The notes under the pieces are model-generated. The model ran no database searches and was not told the DNA's origin. It was given only the letters and a program-made list of their open reading frames with translations. The position numbers and the translations under genes were made by a program. A stretch of 24,648 nucleotides of DNA from a virus: IMG/VR virus record IMGVR_UViG_3300044858_002099, positions 1 through 24,648 of that record, one strand, 5' to 3'. This document shows, piece by piece, positions 1 to 6,036 of the stretch; the first letter of the stretch is position 1, and every line of letters begins with the position of its first letter.

Positions 1-914
1 TGCGAAATAATTGCGTTCGGATTTCTCACCCCCACCCAATCGGCAAGCACCGTTCCCTTGCACCACTCATAGGGATCGGTTCCGGTGTGCGACCACTCCC
101 GAATCCCCGCCTCCCAAACCGCGACACGGAGTTCCGGTGACACCCCCTTCGCGGTCAGGATCTTCTCAATCACGGACTTCTTCGCCGCGATTGTCTCGTC
201 GGTGACTCGGGAGTTACCGGGCCGACGAGTTATGCGCGCCATCTCGTCGGCGGTCGGGGATCTCATGCGCGAAATTGCGGAACGCGCCACGATGCTTTCA
301 GGCGCGTTCGAAGGGGTGGGGGTAGGTGTCGGCCCGTCTTGACGGATCGGACGCGGCTCCGCGCCTTCTAGCCGCCCTGCCGTCGAAGCGGCGGGCTTGG
401 GTCGGTTCCCTTCCAATGGTTTTACCTCCCCCTCCCCCCTAGAACCCCCCACCGACAGGTGGGGGGTTTGTGTAGTTGTAGTTGTAGTAGCCATCGTTTC
501 GCCATTGGGGTTGCCATTGGGCACCCTAATAGGGTCGCCATTAGGGTTGCCATTGGGCACCCTATTGGGGTTGCCATCCAAAGTCCGATTGCCCCATCGT
601 CTTTGTGCGCCGCGCTTGCCACTCTCGGCGGCCATTTCGGATCGACGCTGAACCGCCTCGCGCTCACGCTCCAACCGGAGATTGACCATGCTTCCCTTGA
701 ACGCTTGGAAGCGTGCGCGAAGCACCTCCCAATCCGCTTCGGTCAGGTCGCATCGGGTCAGGCGCGCACAAGCCACCCGGTCATCCGGCACGCTGCCGTT
801 CGTCCATTGGAACATGAGGAGTTGCGTGTAGGCCCACCCCTGCGCCGGGGTCATCGTGGCCGTGCTAGTCAGAAAGTCCGTGGGGTACAGCGGAAACCAT
901 TGTGGTGCGCTCAT
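1..914 (-). CDS. DUF1376-type phage replication protein (3' end off the window)
   Basis: The frame stays open from an ATG at 914 to the window edge (304 codons, no stop), so only the C-terminus is missing. The N-terminal ~105 residues match the DUF1376 pattern common in phage replication modules: APQWFPLYPTDFLTST, then an MFQW segment, VPDDRVACARL, and NLRLERERREA followed by SGKRGAQRRWG. Such proteins sit beside primosome or helicase-loader genes; a role in initiating phage DNA replication is inferred from that. A low-complexity linker follows (NPNG-rich repeats, six Thr, Gly- and Pro-rich stretches), then a compact C-terminal part ending WSHTGTDPYEWCKGTV..ADWVGV. A GGAG lies nine bases before the ATG. 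The gene follows a 489-base structured gap, so it probably heads its own transcription unit. Confident of the family, unsure of the exact role. Confidence 0.85.
   Translation of the reverse strand, partial: MSAPQWFPLYPTDFLTSTATMTPAQGWAYTQLLMFQWTNGSVPDDRVACARLTRCDLTEADWEVLRARFQAFKGSMVNLRLEREREAVQRRSEMAAESGKRGAQRRWGNRTLDGNPNRVPNGNPNGDPIRVPNGNPNGETMATTTTTTQTPHLSVGGSRGEGEVKPLEGNRPKPAASTAGRLEGAEPRPIRQDGPTPTPTPSNAPESIVARSAISRMRSPTADEMARITRRPGNSRVTDETIAAKKSVIEKILTAKGVSPELRVAVWEAGIREWSHTGTDPYEWCKGTVLADWVGVRNPNAIIS
443..468. other. Perfect 11-bp hairpin inside the replication gene
   Basis: AACCCCCCACC (443-453) pairs perfectly with GGTGGGGGGTT (458-468) around a GACA loop. It lies in the linker-coding part of the DUF1376-like gene. 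On the plus strand it is followed by TTTGTGTAG, a poor U-tract, so a plus-strand terminator is possible but weak. On the coding strand it would be a stable mRNA hairpin. Confidence 0.6.
501..577 (-). repeat. 36-base in-frame tandem repeat (NPNG/RVPNG linker)
   Basis: The 18-base unit ttgccattgggcacccta occurs at 511-528 and again at 547-564, a 36-base period, with degenerate gccatt-gggg units on both sides. It encodes alternating NPNG and RVPNG in the linker of the DUF1376-like protein. It is followed in the coding direction by an ACT-ACA run (about 471-491) that encodes consecutive threonines. A period divisible by three allows copy-number change without frameshift. Confidence 0.8.
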
Positions 915-930
915 CGTCCATGCTCCAAGC

Positions 931-1034
931 ACCGGGGCAGGGGCGGGGGAGCGGCTTGGCGATGCAACCCCACCCCTGCCCGGTAGTTCGTGTTTTGAGA
1001 GCAACTGCCAAGCCGCTCTGCGGCCTGTGCCGCA
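931..1034 (-). promoter_or_regulatory. Pseudoknot-type structured leader before the replication gene
   Basis: Arm A, ACCGGGGCAGGGGCGGGG (931-948), pairs with 968-984 (16 base pairs, one bulged G, one C-A mismatch). Arm B, AGCGGCTTGGC (950-960), pairs perfectly with GCCAAGCCGCT (1007-1017). The order A-B-A'-B' is that of an H-type pseudoknot, or of two mutually exclusive hairpins. A third hairpin, TGCGGC-CTGT-GCCGCA, lies at 1019-1034. On the minus transcript this would be a leader ending just before the GGAG ribosome site (923-926) and the ATG at 914. It could be a translational control element, a riboswitch-like RNA or an origin structure. The pairing is read from the sequence; the function is inferred. 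Confidence 0.55.
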
Positions 1035-1077
1035 CCTCCCATCCTACCACCGAATCAGGAACGCGCAAGGGTCAAGT

Positions 1078-1113
1078 GGGCGGCAACGGTCACTTTCTGC
1101 GACCGTCCCGCCC
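1078..1113. other. Interrupted 12-bp hairpin
   Basis: GGGCGG (1078-1083) and ACGGTC (1086-1091) pair with GACCGT (1101-1106) and CCGCCC (1108-1113), leaving a CA/C internal loop and a nine-base loop. No U-tract follows on either strand, so it is not a typical terminator. It belongs to the same structured gap as the interlocking repeats. Confidence 0.5.
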
Positions 1114-1145
1114 CGGCGACAGGTTGCATTACCCCATCGGTGATA

Positions 1146-1268
1146 TCAACGGCGGTCGTACCTCGCGGCCTTCTGCGCCGTTCCGAGTGGGATTCGCACG
1201 GCGATCAGGCGCGCTAGACCCACATCCTCGCACCGCAAGCGTACCCCGGCGTGGATCAAATCCACCAT
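1146..1268 (-). CDS. Possible small 40-residue protein
   Basis: An ATG at 1268 opens 40 codons ending in TGA, beginning MVDLIHAGVRLRCED and ending in KAARYDRR. Third positions are mostly G or C, as in the neighbouring genes, and the peptide is basic with a helical look. There is no Shine-Dalgarno site before the ATG, and the start overlaps a dyad, which weakens the case. I do not recognise it. It may be a small regulator or chance. Confidence 0.25.
   Translation of the reverse strand: MVDLIHAGVRLRCEDVGLARLIAVRIPLGTAQKAARYDRR
1251..1265. promoter_or_regulatory. Dyad GTGGAT-CAA-ATCCAC, candidate operator
   Basis: Two perfect 6-base arms flank CAA. The surrounding minus-strand sequence GGTGGATTTGATCCACGC is nearly identical to a site at 17747-17760 directly after the major capsid stop codon, which has one base less in the spacer. 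Two copies beside gene boundaries suggest a protein-binding site; this is inference. Confidence 0.35.
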
Positions 1269-1325
1269 ACTTGTGCAGAAGTGTCACCGTTGGCACCCAA
1301 CAACCGACAATCCCTCACATCCTAA

Positions 1326-1400
1326 AAGTGGAAGTTCAAGTTCCACTTACGACAACACCGTCACTCCGCAAACTGCTTACGACAGCGCCAAAACGCTTAC
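1326..1400. repeat. Palindrome plus short direct repeats
   Basis: AAGTGGAA (1326-1333) and TTCCACTT (1341-1348) form an 8-base inverted repeat with a 7-base spacer. The word CTTACGACA starts at 1346 and at 1376, and a related GCTTACGGG lies near 1395. The region is less GC-rich than its surroundings. It could be an operator or iteron-like binding region. Confidence 0.35.
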
Positions 1401-1403
1401 GGG

Positions 1404-1682
1404 CTAACCGTCCGCGCCCCGGCGGTAGCCCAACCTCCAAAGCAGGACAGATAGTTCCGCCGAAGCCGCCGCAACCTCTGATTCAGATTTGTCCGGCCAT
1501 ATCCCGTGCATGGCTTCATGCACCCAAGTATCCAACGCATCCTGCTCAGTCTGCCATGTCGCAACGCGCACTTCCCGCGTCACCGTGCCGTTGCGATGGC
1601 GCGTGATCTCGCATTGCCCACAGTCCCCGAGCCGCTTGGACTCGCGCACCGTGAACCACCGCTTGCCGAGCCGTACGCGCAT
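1404..1682 (-). CDS. Small HExxH protein, putative zinc metallopeptidase
   Basis: This 92-residue protein has HEAMH at residues 55-59, the gluzincin zinc-binding pattern, within WVHEAMHGIWPDKSESEV. Glu67 or Glu69 could be a third ligand. A C-terminal helix ends LLWRLGYRR. A CGQC motif near residue 21 could form a second metal or redox site. Small HExxH proteins of this layout occur in phages with no assigned role, so peptidase activity is inferred from the motif only. GAGGAG five bases before the ATG is a good ribosome site. It follows the phosphoesterase gene after 53 bases and is the last gene before the structured gap. Confidence 0.75.
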   Translation of the reverse strand: MRVRLGKRWFTVRESKRLGDCGQCEITRHRNGTVTREVRVATWQTEQDALDTWVHEAMHGIWPDKSESEVAAASAELSVLLWRLGYRRGADG

Positions 1683-1735
1683 CTGTCCTCCTCAAACGGC
1701 CACCTTCCGCCGAAACTAGCCGCCGCAGACGGCCA

Positions 1736-2674
1736 CTACTGCGCGTCGAACACTTCCCAATACAGGCGGGGCCGGGACACGCCCTTTGCGTTGATGCCCG
1801 CATCCATCTCGTAGCGGATGAACAGGCGCACCCACTTTGCCCGCGTGGGCTTCGGCCCGCCGTTCTTCTCCACAGCCCACCCGCCCGCGCCCGTTCCCCA
1901 ATCGTCCTTCATCGTGCCGATGCGAACAAAATCACAATGGCGTTTGCGAATCTCGTATTTTCCGTTACGGCTTTCGCAGTATTCGCGGCTGATTCCGACG
2001 ATGTTCGAATCGTGCGTGTGCCCCATTGCGATCATGTCCGCGCCTTCGATCCACGAATACATCCGGCGAGTGTCAAGCACGCCGAAGGTCATCGCGCCGC
2101 CCGCCGATCCACCGTGCGCGTAGCGAAGCGTCCAAGTCATGTAGTTGTTCGATGCCTGCACCTGAACCTTCACCCATCCGCCCCACCCGCCTGCGGCGAT
2201 GGGACTCTGCGGGTTCAGCATCTTGATCGCACGGACAAGGTGCGCGGTCGGGTCGCACTCGTGGTGCTTGAGCCACGCGGACTCATGGTTGCCCTGCCCA
2301 AGCACCGCCCAATGCGATGCGTAGGGCGCGTATCGCTCGGCAGTCTCCGTAATCACCTGATCGAAGTACGCCGCCGCAAGGTGCGAAGAACGCAGCATTG
2401 CTTTGGACTGCCTTCTATCCGAAACGCCACACATCAAATCGAGCGTGTCGCCGCAGTCGATGATGATGGCGTTGCGCTTCACCGCTTCCTTCAGGTGCGC
2501 AAGTTCGGTGGCGTGATCCGCCTTCGTGTTGTCCGTGTGAGCGTCCGAACGGAGGTAGATCCATTGCTCCCACCCGGTCGCGGGCGCACGGTCGCACTTG
2601 ATGACATGGACATTCTGCCCGTGGTGCGTGACCGACCACGGACGCTTGGTTGCCTTTGCCTTCGCCGCCTTCAT
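1736..2674 (-). CDS. Calcineurin-like metallophosphoesterase
   Basis: This 312-residue protein carries the motif series of the metallophosphoesterase superfamily in order: SDAH (Asp44, His46), DCGD (Asp76), GQGNHE (128-131), YAHGG (His187) and GHTHD (218-222). These bind two metal ions and hydrolyse phosphomono- or diesters; the substrate cannot be read from the sequence. Phages use such enzymes as nucleases, DNA-end or nucleotide-processing enzymes, or against host signals. The start at 2674 gives an ATGA overlap with the gene before it and has AAGGG seven bases upstream; the frame is open further upstream, but that would only overlap the preceding gene. No signal peptide is seen, so it should act in the cytoplasm. 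Confidence 0.9.
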   Translation of the reverse strand: MKAAKAKATKRPWSVTHHGQNVHVIKCDRAPATGWEQWIYLRSDAHTDNTKADHATELAHLKEAVKRNAIIIDCGDTLDLMCGVSDRRQSKAMLRSSHLAAAYFDQVITETAERYAPYASHWAVLGQGNHESAWLKHHECDPTAHLVRAIKMLNPQSPIAAGGWGGWVKVQVQASNNYMTWTLRYAHGGSAGGAMTFGVLDTRRMYSWIEGADMIAMGHTHDSNIVGISREYCESRNGKYEIRKRHCDFVRIGTMKDDWGTGAGGWAVEKNGGPKPTRAKWVRLFIRYEMDAGINAKGVSRPRLYWEVFDAQ

Positions 2675-3045
2675 TGCTCGCCCTTTCCGAACGGGAATGC
2701 CTTGTTGAGGTTGGCACGCCGCTTGGCGCACCCACCGCATTCCTTGATGCCTAGTTTGCTAGTCACCCTGTGGATCGCGTCCCCAAGCCCGCGCATCGGC
2801 TTGGGCTGCTGCGGCATCGGAGCAGGACGGAGCGCGGGTTCCGCCGCCGCCGTCCGGTCGCCGCGTCCGTAGACGGGCGGGTCGGAAAGGTTCCCGTTTC
2901 GGCTGTTTCGTTCGGGACAGGACGCGCACCCGGCGACATCAAGCCCCTTGCGACACCTTGCCCCCGCCTGCACCGCGTACCACGCCGTGCAGTCCACGAT
3001 GGGCAACTCCACGCCGGGTCGGAGTTTGATCGTGCCGGGCGTCAT
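2671..3045 (-). CDS. Small Cys-containing phage protein with C-terminal ECGGCAKRR motif
   Basis: This 124-residue protein has two cysteine clusters separated by a Pro/Ala-rich linker. The N-terminal cluster has VDCTAW, ARCRKG and GCASC (two residues between the last two Cys). The C-terminal one lies in VTSKLGIKECGGCAKRR, followed by RANLNKAFPF. CxxC pairs of this sort often bind zinc, and a tail of the type GIK-C-GC-KRR-LN recurs at the ends of assorted phage proteins as I know them. The ATG at 3045 overlaps the stop of the Cys-rich gene as ATGA, so the two are translationally coupled. Function is unknown; co-function with the Cys-rich protein is inferred from coupling. Confidence 0.75.
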   Translation of the reverse strand: MTPGTIKLRPGVELPIVDCTAWYAVQAGARCRKGLDVAGCASCPERNSRNGNLSDPPVYGRGDRTAAAEPALRPAPMPQQPKPMRGLGDAIHRVTSKLGIKECGGCAKRRANLNKAFPFGKGEQ

Positions 3046-4871
3046 AGCACCTGAATCACGCTTGCGGAAGTCTCGCAATACACCCCCGCGTTCTGCCATA
3101 CCCCGGTGCTGCATTCACCCGTGTACGGGGCAGTCCCGCACGCAGGAACGGCATATTGGAACGGGTATGAACGGCACTTGATCTGCGGCTCGGACGGCAT
3201 CGACCCTAGCCCGCCGCCGCACAGGGATTGCCACCCCGGAACGACAACGACATCGCCAACGGTGACATCAATGAGGGGGTAGCCCTCCACCGTGTCGCAT
3301 CCCGTGACCGTCACGCTCGGGTTCTCCTGAATGCAGATCGTCGTGTCGCAACCGATCTGCTCAATTTGCCGCATCGAATACCGCTCACCGCAGGCGTATT
3401 CCGCAGGCGACAGGCATTGCCGCTCGTACCCGTTCTCCGCGTCCCCGGTCGCGCTCACGGCAAGGTTGATGACATCCGTGAATGACGCAAGGCAATTCGC
3501 CGCAATGGAGTAGTCGGACAAGACTCTTTGCGCGGCGCACACATACAACTTCCGCGACCGACCCTTGAAGATCGCCCGGAACTTGTTGGCGTTCACGATC
3601 TCGCATCGGTCAAACGCGAGTTCGTCCGCGTCCTGACCGCCTGCGCCGTACACGGGACGAGTTCCCGGAGGATCGCCGGGGCAATTGTCGCAAGTCTGCC
3701 GCACACCGAACCAAAAGCACTCTGCCCAAGCCGGGTCAAAGGTTGCGGACAGCCACGGGAAGTTCGTGGACAGAGCGTTGATCGCGTCTGCGATGTTCTT
3801 GGCGTTGCCGCTGAACACGAACACGCTCGGGTCGCTGAATGCACCGCCGGGACACAAAGCAAGGCGAATACCCGTGTCTCCGCTTCCCCATACCGTGCCT
3901 GCGCTCCACGGCGTAACCGGGCTTCCTCCCTCAAAGATCGCTTCCAACTGCTCCAACGCATCGGGATCGTCGGGATCGACCACCGTTGAGCAGAAGTCGT
4001 AGGTGACGGTCAGCACATCCTCCTCAAACCATTCCTGCTCCGCTTCTTCGTCAAGGCACGGGTTCACCGCGTAGCAAGTCCGCACCGCAAAGGTCTGCGA
4101 AGGATCTTCGCAGTAGTCCAAATTCGGATCGACGCCTTCGCAGGGGTCGATGTCGCAGCACTCGCCGCAAGGATTGCATTCCGCGCACTTCAGAAACACC
4201 GTCTGTTCATAGGTGCGCTGCCCCAAGCACGATGACAGCGCATCGGTCGGGATGCACGATCCGATCTGCTGCGGGTGAAATACCTTCGCGTTGAAATGCT
4301 CAATTGGTTCGCATCCATCGCAGGGCTGATCCCAATTTCGCCCGAACGATGCGTAGCAATAGGTCATGGTGGACTGCACCGTGACGGGCTTCGACGGAAC
4401 GATTCCCCATTGGTCGGCTAGGTTGTATGGCTCAAACACATACGCATAGCAGGCGTTCCCGACGAGAGGGTCGATGTACGCCGCTTGCGTCAGGCAATTG
4501 TCGGGCGGTTCGATGACGGGGAAGTCGCAGCACCCCGCCTCCTCCGGGTCGATGATCGTCGTGCCGATGTATGTGCCGATGTTCCACGGACCCGCCCCGG
4601 TCGGGCACACGCCGCTTGGGTTCGGCACCACCGCCGTCATCACATAGACGCAGCACCCAACCTTGATCTTGATGCACTTCCCCGGCAACAGAACGACAGG
4701 CGTGATGAGTCCCTGCGCGGACGCATAGGACGGACACCACTTCATGTCCACGCCCCCGGCGCACTCAAAGTCGCAGCACGGGTACGCCTCGCACGGAGTG
4801 AACACATAGTATTCCGGCGGCCACGGGGAGCCACCACCGCAGCAGCAGGAGTACGCCGTGCTTGCGCTCAC
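3042..4871 (-). CDS. Large cysteine-rich phage protein, unknown function
   Basis: This 609-residue protein contains about 48 cysteines spread along its length. The N-terminus reads SASTAYSCCCGGG, and later clusters include CEAYPCCDFEC, CAECNPCGECC and CDNCPGDPPG. It is also acidic, with a DEEAEQEWFEED stretch near the middle. There is no signal peptide or membrane segment, so an oxidised disulfide-rich form would need folding after lysis or outside the reducing cytoplasm; metal binding is the alternative. I chose the GTG at 4871, which overlaps the upstream stop as GTGA, over an ATG at 4907 that would overlap the upstream gene by 40 bases. It sits after the membrane genes, where late structural or host-interaction genes are often found. 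I do not recognise the family. Confidence 0.8.
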   Translation of the reverse strand: MSASTAYSCCCGGGSPWPPEYYVFTPCEAYPCCDFECAGGVDMKWCPSYASAQGLITPVVLLPGKCIKIKVGCCVYVMTAVVPNPSGVCPTGAGPWNIGTYIGTTIIDPEEAGCCDFPVIEPPDNCLTQAAYIDPLVGNACYAYVFEPYNLADQWGIVPSKPVTVQSTMTYCYASFGRNWDQPCDGCEPIEHFNAKVFHPQQIGSCIPTDALSSCLGQRTYEQTVFLKCAECNPCGECCDIDPCEGVDPNLDYCEDPSQTFAVRTCYAVNPCLDEEAEQEWFEEDVLTVTYDFCSTVVDPDDPDALEQLEAIFEGGSPVTPWSAGTVWGSGDTGIRLALCPGGAFSDPSVFVFSGNAKNIADAINALSTNFPWLSATFDPAWAECFWFGVRQTCDNCPGDPPGTRPVYGAGGQDADELAFDRCEIVNANKFRAIFKGRSRKLYVCAAQRVLSDYSIAANCLASFTDVINLAVSATGDAENGYERQCLSPAEYACGERYSMRQIEQIGCDTTICIQENPSVTVTGCDTVEGYPLIDVTVGDVVVVPGWQSLCGGGLGSMPSEPQIKCRSYPFQYAVPACGTAPYTGECSTGVWQNAGVYCETSASVIQVL

Positions 4872-4984
4872 TTGAGTCGGTGGCCGTACTTGCCCTTGAC
4901 GAACCATCCGGCACCGAAGGCGACGAGCGCCACGAGAGCCGTGTAGAAGAAGGTTCCGAGAGCGTCAGCGAGAATCGGCGTCAT
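4868..4984 (-). CDS. 38-residue single-span membrane peptide
   Basis: The ORF starts at an ATG that overlaps the upstream stop as ATGA (4981-4984) and ends in TGA overlapping the next start as GTGA. The peptide is MTPILADALGTFFYTALVAL followed by VAFGAGW and a basic tail KGKYGHRLK. It is one hydrophobic helix with a positive C-terminus, so probably N-out/C-in. Position and topology fit a small lysis-region membrane protein (holin, antiholin or a small regulator). The tight coupling on both sides is the main evidence that it is a real gene. Confidence 0.7.
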   Translation of the reverse strand: MTPILADALGTFFYTALVALVAFGAGWFVKGKYGHRLK

Positions 4985-5478
4985 GCTTTGTCCTTGTCTT
5001 TCCTGCGTGCTTTGGCGCGGCGGTACGCAAGGTCGAAACTTTCGTCTTGCGCCCGCAGCGCCGCGATGAATTCCCGCTCCCCTTCGGGGCGGTCGGGGTT
5101 GAGCATATCGACGGCGAGTTCCGCCGTTGCTTGCTTTCGGCGGGGAACCCACCCCAATAGAACACGGATGAAGTTGCCGAGCCCTGTCTGCCAAAGCACA
5201 ACCACGACAGCAACCGCGACCACCGCCCCGGCGCACCACGCGAGGACGGACATCCACGCGGGGGTTCGGTCTGCCGTGCCGGGGAGTTCTTCGTGGATCG
5301 TCGCCGCGAGTTCTTCGATGCGCTTCGCATGGGCTACCGTCACCTTGTCCCCGGTCGCGGTTCCATGCTCCACGAGCAAAGAAGCCTCCGACCGGATTTC
5401 GTTCGCGCTTGCCGCGATCCTCGCGGTCGGGCTGCACCCGGCAAGCAGCAGCGCAAGCGCCGCCGCCGCCCGTGTCAC
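4981..5478 (-). CDS. Lipoprotein with internal transmembrane segment, spanin-like candidate
   Basis: This 165-residue protein begins at a GTG that overlaps the stop of the upstream gene as GTGA. The N-terminus MTRAAAALALLLAGC is a lipoprotein signal with lipobox LAGC, giving a lipid-modified Cys15. About 60 polar, helix-prone residues follow, then a strong membrane segment around residues 75-100 (CAGAVVAVAVVVVLW) and a charged C-terminal tail ending RRAKARRKDKDKA. A lipid anchor plus a later membrane span is the layout of one-piece spanins, which link outer and inner membranes in lysis of Gram-negative hosts. The ~65-residue tail after the span is longer than usual for them. The lysis role is inferred from topology and neighbours. 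Confidence 0.6.
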   Translation of the reverse strand: MTRAAAALALLLAGCSPTARIAASANEIRSEASLLVEHGTATGDKVTVAHAKRIEELAATIHEELPGTADRTPAWMSVLAWCAGAVVAVAVVVVLWQTGLGNFIRVLLGWVPRRKQATAELAVDMLNPDRPEGEREFIAALRAQDESFDLAYRRAKARRKDKDKA

Positions 5479-5741
5479 TTGCCCTCCATCCGCTCCAACC
5501 GCTTCTCAAGCATCGCCACCCGCTCACCGATGACGCGAATCTGCATATTCGCGTCCGCGTACCGCTCCTTCATCACCTTGATGTCGGACGCGATCTCCGA
5601 CAGCATCCGGCCCTGAGCCTCGTCCGATTCCGACCGCCTGCCGATGTAGACGAGCGAACCGATGATGAGGCTGATCGTCAGGAGAAGTTGCGCTTTCTCC
5701 AACCAAAGACGGGTCGCGGTCGTGGTCTGAATTTCGGCCAT
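5475..5741 (-). CDS. Holin-like membrane protein with coiled-coil tail
   Basis: This 88-residue protein has one membrane segment near residues 18-36 (LLLTISLIIGSLVYIG), then a long amphipathic helix with heptad character (MLSEIASDIKVMKERY to LEKRLERMEGK). One span plus a cytoplasmic coiled coil is common in small phage holins, and it opens a run of three coupled membrane-protein genes after the fibers. The Shine-Dalgarno site is weak (GAGAT). Holin function is inferred; a tail-associated membrane or superinfection protein is an alternative. No endolysin is seen nearby. Confidence 0.6.
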   Translation of the reverse strand: MAEIQTTTATRLWLEKAQLLLTISLIIGSLVYIGRRSESDEAQGRMLSEIASDIKVMKERYADANMQIRVIGERVAMLEKRLERMEGK

Positions 5742-5772
5742 GTCGTTATCTCACGGAATTCCTTGTGAAAGG

Positions 5773-6036
5773 TCAAGACCAAACCACCATCGGATGTTTT
5801 GGCTTGGAAATCAGGATTGGCGAAAGCACCTGAATTTGCTCCACGGTCAAGGCTTCTGCCGTTTTCAGGTTGGCGTGCCATCCCTCAATCGGCTGTTCGT
5901 CAATGACGAGCGTTCCAATCATCGCCAATGCCCATCCGGGATTGAAAATGGGCAAGATGCCCGCCGCATCAAGAAGGGTTCGCACTTGGCGTTCGTCGAT
6001 GCCGCGAATCCAATATTCGTTGTTGCCTTCGTTCAT
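5773..6036 (-). CDS. Small fiber-partner protein, tail copy
   Basis: This 87-residue protein starts at an ATG overlapping the fiber stop as ATGA, with AGGAA upstream (MNEGNNEYWIRGIDER). Its second half contains IEGWHANLKT and KPKHPMVVW. The protein encoded at 20444-20767, after the head-block spike, has LPGWHANLRT and TPKHPVRVW in the same order. The two are clear paralogs, each coupled to a lectin-like fiber. Such small genes directly after fibers often encode assembly chaperones or fiber-tip cofactors; that is inference. An upstream extension to 6114 exists but would overlap the fiber gene, so I reject it. Confidence 0.8.
   Translation of the reverse strand: MNEGNNEYWIRGIDERQVRTLLDAAGILPIFNPGWALAMIGTLVIDEQPIEGWHANLKTAEALTVEQIQVLSPILISKPKHPMVVWS

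Larger units (their letters stand above)
915..1403. other. 489-base gap with dense inverted repeats
   Basis: No convincing long gene occupies this stretch between the HExxH gene and the replication gene. It holds two interlocking inverted repeats and a third hairpin (931-1034), another hairpin (1078-1113), a possible 40-codon ORF (1146-1268), a dyad (1251-1265), and an AT-richer part with a palindrome and repeated cttacg elements (1326-1400). The position directly before a replication gene suits a regulatory region or replication origin; nothing in the sequence alone decides between these. I found no clear sigma-70 promoter on the minus strand here. Confidence 0.6.

Noticed and set aside
443-468. 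Transcription terminator inside the replication gene
   Set aside because: The hairpin is perfect, but it lies within an open coding frame and lacks a real U-tract on either strand.
1150-1240. tRNA-like stretch with GTGCGAATCCCAC on the minus strand
   Set aside because: A T-arm-like sequence is visible, but acceptor, D and anticodon arms do not form with normal spacing.
902-1606. 234-codon plus-strand ORF over the structured gap
   Set aside because: It has no ribosome site, a junk-like Pro/Arg/Ser composition, and runs antisense to the HExxH gene, which has a good ribosome site.
5742-5776. TTGACC-N17-TGAGAT promoter before the holin-like gene
   Set aside because: The -35 is fair but the -10 matches only three of six bases. 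It resembles the protease promoter context but is too weak to list.
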